Source: Gnetum montanum (Eukaryota; Streptophyta; Gnetopsida; Gnetales; Gnetaceae). From it: a DNA stretch of 21,462 nucleotides. The stretch lies in the NCBI GenBank assembly GCA_015680685.1, contig MNCI01000273.1:557-22018 (forward strand), in the 5' to 3' direction. A program made the position numbers and the translations under genes. Position 1 is the stretch's first letter, and every line of letters starts with the position of its first letter. Below, in pieces: positions 16,817-21,462 of this stretch. The notes beneath the pieces are model-generated. The model made no database searches. It saw nothing but the letters and a program-made list of their open reading frames with translations, and had not been told where the DNA came from.

Positions 16817-18619
16817 GTACATACATTCTAACCTTTTTGTGTGAAATTTTCCTTTGAAACCTAGGCCTCTTTGGTTGTAATGGTTTTTGTGTTTGTTGTT
16901 TTGAATTTTTCAAAACTCCTATGTTAGATATAGGCTATGTTATGGGGTTTTAGTGATTCTTGGATTGTTGGATTGGTGTGTGTCGAATAGAGAAATTATT
17001 TTTACTATTTATAGGTGTTTTTATGTGTTTTAGGGCAAAAAAGAAATACAACATTTGTATTTTTTTTCATGTTCAAACTATTTATATTTTTTGGAATTTG
17101 TGGCCATAGGATTGTACTAATATGTTTAACAATCAAGTGGATTTTTAAATGACCTAATTCTAACTTATGATTAATTCTCTACAAATTTTTATGTAAGATG
17201 ATGTATAGTGGATTTTCCATATTGGCTATTTTTTCATGGTAATTTGGTGTTTTGTTATGTAAATAATAGTTAATAATTTTTGGATTTTAAGGTTTTGAAT
17301 TTTTTTAAAAAAACTTCCTAAACTCATACCAAGTGGGGTTTTGCTATTACATTTTGGTTCATGTCAATTTAGTAGCATTTTTTGAAAAAATGACTAGGAA
17401 TTTTTATGGCTTCTAGTTTTGGATTTTTAGTTGTTTTTTAAGAACTCCAATGGTTGTGGAATCACTAAATTTTGTTATGTGGTTGATTTTTAGTGAATTT
17501 CTTAGTAAACTAATGTTAAAGTGTTGTTTTTTGGTCATTACAGTTTACCCTTATGAAGATGTGTAGTGTTGGCACTTTAGAAACTTTTTTCAGCCAGTTT
17601 CCCAAGTTCCTAGTGATGCTCCAAGATGTTAGGGAGGGTTTGGAAGTAGTTTCATAAGTTTTTAAAATGTTTTGATTATTCTTTTTTTTCATCTAATGTG
17701 GCCATTTTCCATAATTTTGGGTTCTTGTGTAGGTTTTGGTGGAGTGTTCTCATGGTTTTGTTTGAAGTTTAAAATTCTTCCTAAGATTGGAACCTTAGTG
17801 TGGATGTAAAATAAATTTCAATTTTATATCAACATAATTCCTAGCCTTAGAAAAACATTTTAGTTCTAATCTATCATTTTCATCTTGGTATAAACTTTTT
17901 TATACCGTTATAGTTTTGGCCATGAAAACTGCAAACCTCCCTATCTGTACAGGAAACATTAGTATTGTTGATGTGTTCTTATGGTTGTGCTTAAAGGATT
18001 AAAAAGTTTTTTACATGTCTTATTTTTATTTCTAAACAATAATTTTTAATTTTTAGAAAACTTCAACTAGCCTTTCTGGAAATTTTATTGTGGCTAATTT
18101 CACTATTAAATAAGATTCTTAGTAAAATTTTGTAAAATTCAAATTGGTGTTTATAATTGTTGTAGTTGGTACAAGCTAGTTTTTGATGTTTCTACATAAA
18201 ATAATTTTACAATTTTATGCATATCTTATCATGAAAACTACCATTAGTTGTTGTTAAGCCACTTGGTTCTACATGGTTTTTAGTTGAAAGTTGTCCTTAG
18301 TATTGTTTTTGGTTTTAAGTGCTGATACTATGAACTTTGTTTTCATGGGTTTACATATCAATGCTGATATTAAAGTTATTCGAAGTTTGGCTATTAAAGT
18401 TTGGTTATATTTTATTTACGATTGTTTATGATTGTAATTCTTGTTCTCATTGTACTCACCTACTTCCTCAAGCCAATATTGGTGATGATCGAGTTAGTGG
18501 GATTGCTTTGTTGCATCCACATCCCAAGGCCTAACACTTCACCTACCTAAATGAATTTCAAGCATGGCTCCTTATGGTTTAGGCTAGGGGCATAAGAGTT
18601 CTTCACCTTTCTACTGTAG
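16817..18619 (+). other. T-rich stretch without genes, possible long first intron
   Basis: The plus strand is strongly T-rich with frequent TTTT runs and no sustained open frame of recognisable type, as plant introns usually are. A GT (GTACAT) at 16817 and an AG after TTTCTACTG at 18617-18619 could be its borders. The open stretch 18337-18534 has no family signature, and other AG acceptors, for example near 18473, could split this interval. Alternatively it is simply intergenic repeat debris. Confidence 0.4.
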
Positions 18620-18915
18620 AACTTTAGTGTCATGATATAGTCACACTTATCATCCCACATAGCCATCGTCATCATTGAGACCTTGTTATCCTAGCCATCA
18701 AGCTTGATCATCAAGTTCTTAGAAGATGATCCTAAGACATATGTGGAGGGTGAGGTGCTTGATAGCAATTATACAAGGGGGACCCATAAGCTATACAAGA
18801 TTTGGGACATGCCAGAGTTCAACTTGTATAATGCTAATAACACCTTACTAGTTGGTCACCGAGACCACAAGCTATTTCAAAACCCTTTTGATACTATTTA
18901 CCATGTGGAAGGATA
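18620..18915 (+). pseudogene. Candidate exon A of the multi-exon pseudogene
   Basis: It follows CTACTGTAG. The frame reads SSLIIKFLEDDPKTYVEG, EVLDSNYTRGTHKLYKIW, DMPEFNLYNANNTLLVG and FQNPFDTIYHVEG, closing at a TAA in GGATAAGC. Upstream in the same frame are two stops (18638-18640 and about 18690). A donor is not clear: GGATAAGC resembles GGTAAGC with one inserted base. The segment is hydrophilic and looks like globular protein, not low-complexity sequence. No domain is recognised. Confidence 0.45.
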
Positions 18916-19015
18916 AGCATGACTTTAAGTATTTATTTTTTGTTATTTTAATTATTTATTTTACTAGACTTTTTGTTTTGAAAGTTTTCCTTGCTTGAAT
19001 TTGTGTACTTGCAAG

Positions 19016-19271
19016 TACAAGGTCGATGCCCTGGGGTTCATCAAGAGTGACTAGCTCCTACCCTTGGTCCAAATAGTGTTAGAGATCATTAACAAAATTT
19101 TCATAGTGAGGCTTGTGATGGTGAAGCAACTAAGAGGTGACCTGGGCAAGTACACCACATGTTACTCCAAAGTGTACCAATGGTGTGTGGATAATGGGAC
19201 AACACATAGTTGGTGGGCTAAATTAGACCTTGCTTACATATACATTGAAGGCCCCCTACAAACCCCTTATA
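19016..19271 (+). pseudogene. Candidate exon B, joins exon C in phase
   Basis: It starts after TTGCAAG and reads YKVDALGFIKSD, one stop, LLPLVQIVLEIINKIFIV, VKQLRGDLGKYTTC, YSKVYQWCVDNGTTHSWW and YIYIEGPLQTPY. A good donor (A|GTAAGA) follows at 19272. One leftover base joins the first two bases of exon C to make Ser. The Cys/Trp-containing YQWCVDNGTTHSWW segment is distinctive but not known to me. Confidence 0.5.
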
Positions 19272-19295
19272 GTAAGAAAGGGAATATTTTTATAG

Positions 19296-19315
19296 ATATA
19301 TATATATATATATAT
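19296..19315. repeat. AT-dinucleotide microsatellite in an intron-like interval
   Basis: An (AT)-type run lies within the putative intron 19272-19483. No other significance is seen. Confidence 0.85.
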
Positions 19316-19483
19316 TATTTTTTCATGTCAATGTTTTTATGGTTGTATGGCTATAGGCTACTTAGGCTTTAAGTGTCTAAACAATTTTATTAGATTTAAT
19401 TGGTTATAAATCTAGTTATACTTATTATATTTTTGGTTTTAACATGCTATGAGTATGCTAAGTGGCCTTCAATTGTATTGTAG

Positions 19484-20534
19484 GTGCCAACACTTCCTCC
19501 ACCATTACACTTGTCACCTTAGGATGCTTTGCGAAGAATTTTATCCTTAAGTATGGTGACGTGGATTTGACGTAGTAGTGGTTGACTAATAGTATGCCTA
19601 GACATATCCAAGTAAACATTTTTGACACATGTCTACTTAATCTATTCATGATCCCTAGTCCTACTATCCCTACCCATGAGATGGTAAACATCATTGACTC
19701 CTTTGGCTAAGTAAAGAACTTCATCACCCAAGTTCATGATGTGCTTTTCACCCTATCCATCAATGAAACCACCTTTAATGACCTCTTTGGCATTCCTCAT
19801 GAAGACATGAAGATTGTCACTAATGTAGGTAAAGAGTTGGAGCATTGGCAGGAGGTGGAGAAGTGGTTGGGAACTCATCATGGTCACAAGGGATTTTTTC
19901 CTAGAAAATTCAAGGTTGATGAGGCTAGAGAGGCATATCTCCTATTTTGCTCTTAGTGGTTCCAAAAGCTGCTATCATAGGGCAAGATCATGGGGATTGA
20001 ATACACATGAACCATGAAGAAGGTCCTTTTGGAGGATGCTCCTCAATTGGTCTAGTTACTTAGTTTCAGAGCTACATGGTAAAATCCTCAAACTTTATGA
20101 CAACCTCGCAACAAAATACCACATGCATTATGCATTCCTTGAAGCATATCTAAGGAGATTTATAGAGTTCTTGGTAGTGAGGAAGGATGAAAATGGGGTA
20201 ATCCAAGATCCATCACAACTCTCCAAGTCATGGGTTAAACATGTTTATCCCACTATGCAAGCTTAGAACTAGTGAGAGGACGTCTGGGAGTCATTTTCTA
20301 TTACCACTAATGGACTTAGTGATAGACATTGTATTTCCCTTAATAGCATGTGGATTGAACCTGAAGTTTAGTGTGGAGATGTTGATCAATCTAAGACATT
20401 ACAGGTTGAAGCTAAAGATTTAGCTATAGCCAAACTAAAGAGGCCCATGGTTGAGGAGGAAGCAATAGTTATCAAGCAACCCTCCAACAGGAGGTTCATG
20501 ATGAGACCTGGCTAAGCATGTGATGTGTTTATAG
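19484..20534 (+). pseudogene. Candidate exon C, the largest block of the unknown protein
   Basis: It follows TTGTATTGTAG. Frame 1 reads TLGCFAKNFILKYGDVDL, two stops, NSMPRHIQVNIFDTCLLNLF, PTHEMVNIIDSFG, a stop, VKNFITQVHDVLFTLSINE, LFGIPHEDMKIVTNVG, HWQEVEKWLGTHHGHKGFF, VDEAREAYLLFCS. After a frameshift near 20030, frame 2 continues with ELHGKILKLYDNLATKYH, YLRRFIEFLVVRKDENGV, DPSQLSKSWVKHV, then past stops SKTLQVEAKDLAIAKLK and NRRFMMRPG. The exon closes at ATAG|GTATGT. The DLFGIP phrase loosely recalls plant retroelement leader proteins, but I cannot assign a family. Confidence 0.5.
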
Positions 20535-20652
20535 GTATGTTTTAGTTTTTTCTTAGTTGTTTTACATTGTTCTAATTTATATTATAAGGCTATATTATCA
20601 TTATAAGGCAAGATATACTAAGTTATATCATGTTTTAATCTTGTTGTTGTAG

Positions 20653-20837
20653 GAAAACAACAAGAGTTAATGGCCCAAGCAATAGGAGTCGAGGCAAAGT
20701 GAAGATACCTAGAGGAAGATATCCTACAATGCCATGAGGAAGAGGGGTTATCCAATGTACCATTAGATGACTTTGACTCATCTTCAATCCCTCACAGCTA
20801 GGCAAATCCCATGTCATCATCCAAGATGATGCTCCAA
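20653..20837 (+). pseudogene. Candidate exon D, acidic
   Basis: After TTGTTGTTGTAG the phase left by exon C continues as GKQQELMAQAIGVEAK, a stop, RYLEEDILQCHEEEGLSN, VPLDDFDSSSIPHS. The best frame then shifts by one near 20800 to QLGKSHVIIQDDAP. The donor is A|GTATGT at 20838. It is rich in Glu and Asp. With the shifted frame, its last base joins exon E in the open frame. Confidence 0.48.
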
Positions 20838-20928
20838 GTATGTATGTGTTTGTTTCATGTGTTTAAGTTATGTTCTTTTAGTTTAAGCTTGAACTTTAAT
20901 GGTTTTTTGATTGTTTTGCTTGCCTTAG

Positions 20929-21066
20929 CTATTGAGTCTTAGCCTAGGACCTCAACCTCCTCATTTTACATGAAGCGATGTGTTGACAGTTTGGACAAGA
21001 GGGAATTCATGTGGGAAATAGCTGAGGATATTATTAATAAGTTGCAATAGGATGCTCCTGATGTTG
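20929..21066 (+). pseudogene. Candidate exon E
   Basis: It follows TTGCTTGCCTTAG. The open frame reads SSFYMKRCVDSLDKREFMW and EIAEDIINKLQ, then a stop and DAPDV. An excellent donor, G|GTAAGT, follows at 21067. One early stop (TAG at about 20937) could derive from CAG. Confidence 0.45.
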
Positions 21067-21209
21067 GTAAGTACTTAGTTTATCTTGAACTTTATACTTT
21101 TTTCTTTATAGTTGTATTTTTTAGCTATTTTATTGTTTATTATTCTTTGGCTATTTGGTTACTTTTCTTTTTTCCTTTTGCTTATGTTTTGTTGTTTTTG
21201 ATACCTAAG

Positions 21210-21405
21210 ATTATATGGGATCCTAACTACCCTATTGAGATTGATGCCTTACCCAAACTACAATTAGATGTAGATAATGTAGCATGCAAGTTGTATGAAA
21301 GTGTCATTCATTGTGCATTTTCATGCACAAAATATTCATGGGAAATTCAACATTACAATGAGTTCCTATGAAAATGCATTGTAGCATTGGAAAAGAAAAT
21401 AAGAG
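21210..21405 (+). pseudogene. Candidate exon F, last block before the window end
   Basis: It starts after ATACCTAAG and reads IIWDPNYPIEIDALPKL, QLDVDNVACKLYESVIHC, AFSCTKYSWEIQHYNEFL, a stop and KCIVALEKKIR. A possible donor GTTAGT follows at 21406. The open frame extends upstream to 21147, but that part is T-rich and intron-like. The phase does not match exon E, so either the acceptor is wrong or an indel has occurred. Confidence 0.42.
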
Positions 21406-21440
21406 GTTAGTTGATGATGAGACGCGACCTGCATGTGCCG

Positions 21441-21462
21441 CGATATCGCGTACGCGATATCG
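21441..21462. repeat. 22-bp perfect palindrome at the window end
   Basis: The arm CGATATCGCGT is followed immediately by its exact reverse complement. The preceding ~25 bases (from GACGCGACC at 21421) are also GC-rich, unlike the AT-rich DNA before them. It is cut by the window end, so it may be the first unit of a longer CGATATCG-type repeat, a new element border, or a construction/assembly artefact. Confidence 0.85.

Larger units (their letters stand above)
16692..21405 (+). pseudogene. Unrecognised multi-exon decayed gene or transposon coding region
   Basis: Exon-like blocks with GT...AG-type intervals: a tentative exon 1 at 16692-16816 (MSRRKTSITKN, then a stop; donor GTACAT), and 18620-18915, 19016-19271, 19484-20534, 20653-20837, 20929-21066 and 21210-21405. 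The joins 19271/19484 and 20534/20653 preserve reading phase exactly, which random sequence would rarely do. The join 20837/20929 works if one frameshift near 20800 is allowed; 21066/21210 does not fit. The inferred protein exceeds 600 residues, with basic, helical and acidic parts, and matches no family I know. Each main exon has stops in the best frame. It may be a host pseudogene or the coding part of an undescribed DNA transposon. Confidence 0.55.

Noticed and set aside
18337-18534. 65-codon open frame starting in T-rich DNA
   Set aside because: Its first half is hydrophobic by T-richness alone. It could contain a small exon at its end, but I see no supporting borders that keep phase.
1-21462. 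tRNA, rRNA or intact host genes
   Set aside because: No cloverleaf with A/B boxes, no rRNA-like conserved segment and no long uninterrupted host coding frame was seen on either strand.

Overview
This is nuclear DNA from a plant with a large, retrotransposon-filled genome. Heavy decay, the Tat-type Ty3/gypsy and Ty1/copia families, and plant-style promoter and splice signals all point there. A conifer or other gymnosperm is my guess; nothing in the window proves it. I see no intact host gene, tRNA, rRNA or CRISPR.

The left two-thirds is a three-layer nest of LTR retrotransposons. Layer 1 (oldest, minus strand) is a Tat-lineage Ty3/gypsy pol. It survives as 4794-6684 (integrase, both RNase H domains, RT C-terminal part) and 12192 to about 12990 (RT N-terminal part and the linker before it). 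Layer 2 is a Ty1/copia-like, apparently non-autonomous element at 6685-12186. It split the RT of layer 1 and is flanked by a GCTCC target-site duplication (6680-6684 and 12187-12191). It has LTRs, a methionine-tRNA-like primer site, a gag pseudogene and a second ORF resembling the 'putative plant transposon protein' domain, but no recognisable protease, integrase or RT. Layer 3 (youngest, most GC-rich, plus strand) is another Tat element at 1-4793, cut by the left window edge. It inserted into the integrase of layer 1 and ends exactly at 4793/4794. It has pol with four stops and one internal deletion marked by the only N, then a 38-bp tandem array, a foldback, and an LTR packed with TACGC motifs and carrying a G-box/TATA promoter.

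The right third is different. Imperfect repeats lie at about 13100-13690. A clear array of about 13 units with a period near 192 bp and a palindromic core lies at about 13690-16260. After it comes a plant-like TATA and pyrimidine-rich start region, a T-rich intron-like stretch (16817-18619), and a series of exon-like blocks (18620-21405) separated by intervals with GT...AG borders. Two junctions keep the reading phase (19271 to 19484, 20534 to 20653). I do not recognise the protein. Every exon has stops or a frameshift, so this is a pseudogene or the decayed coding part of an undescribed transposon. It and the array are the best candidates for something new. The window ends in a 22-bp perfect palindrome.

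No genes here appear to work together now. The proteins, where recognisable, belong to reverse transcription and integration of the individual elements, and all are broken.
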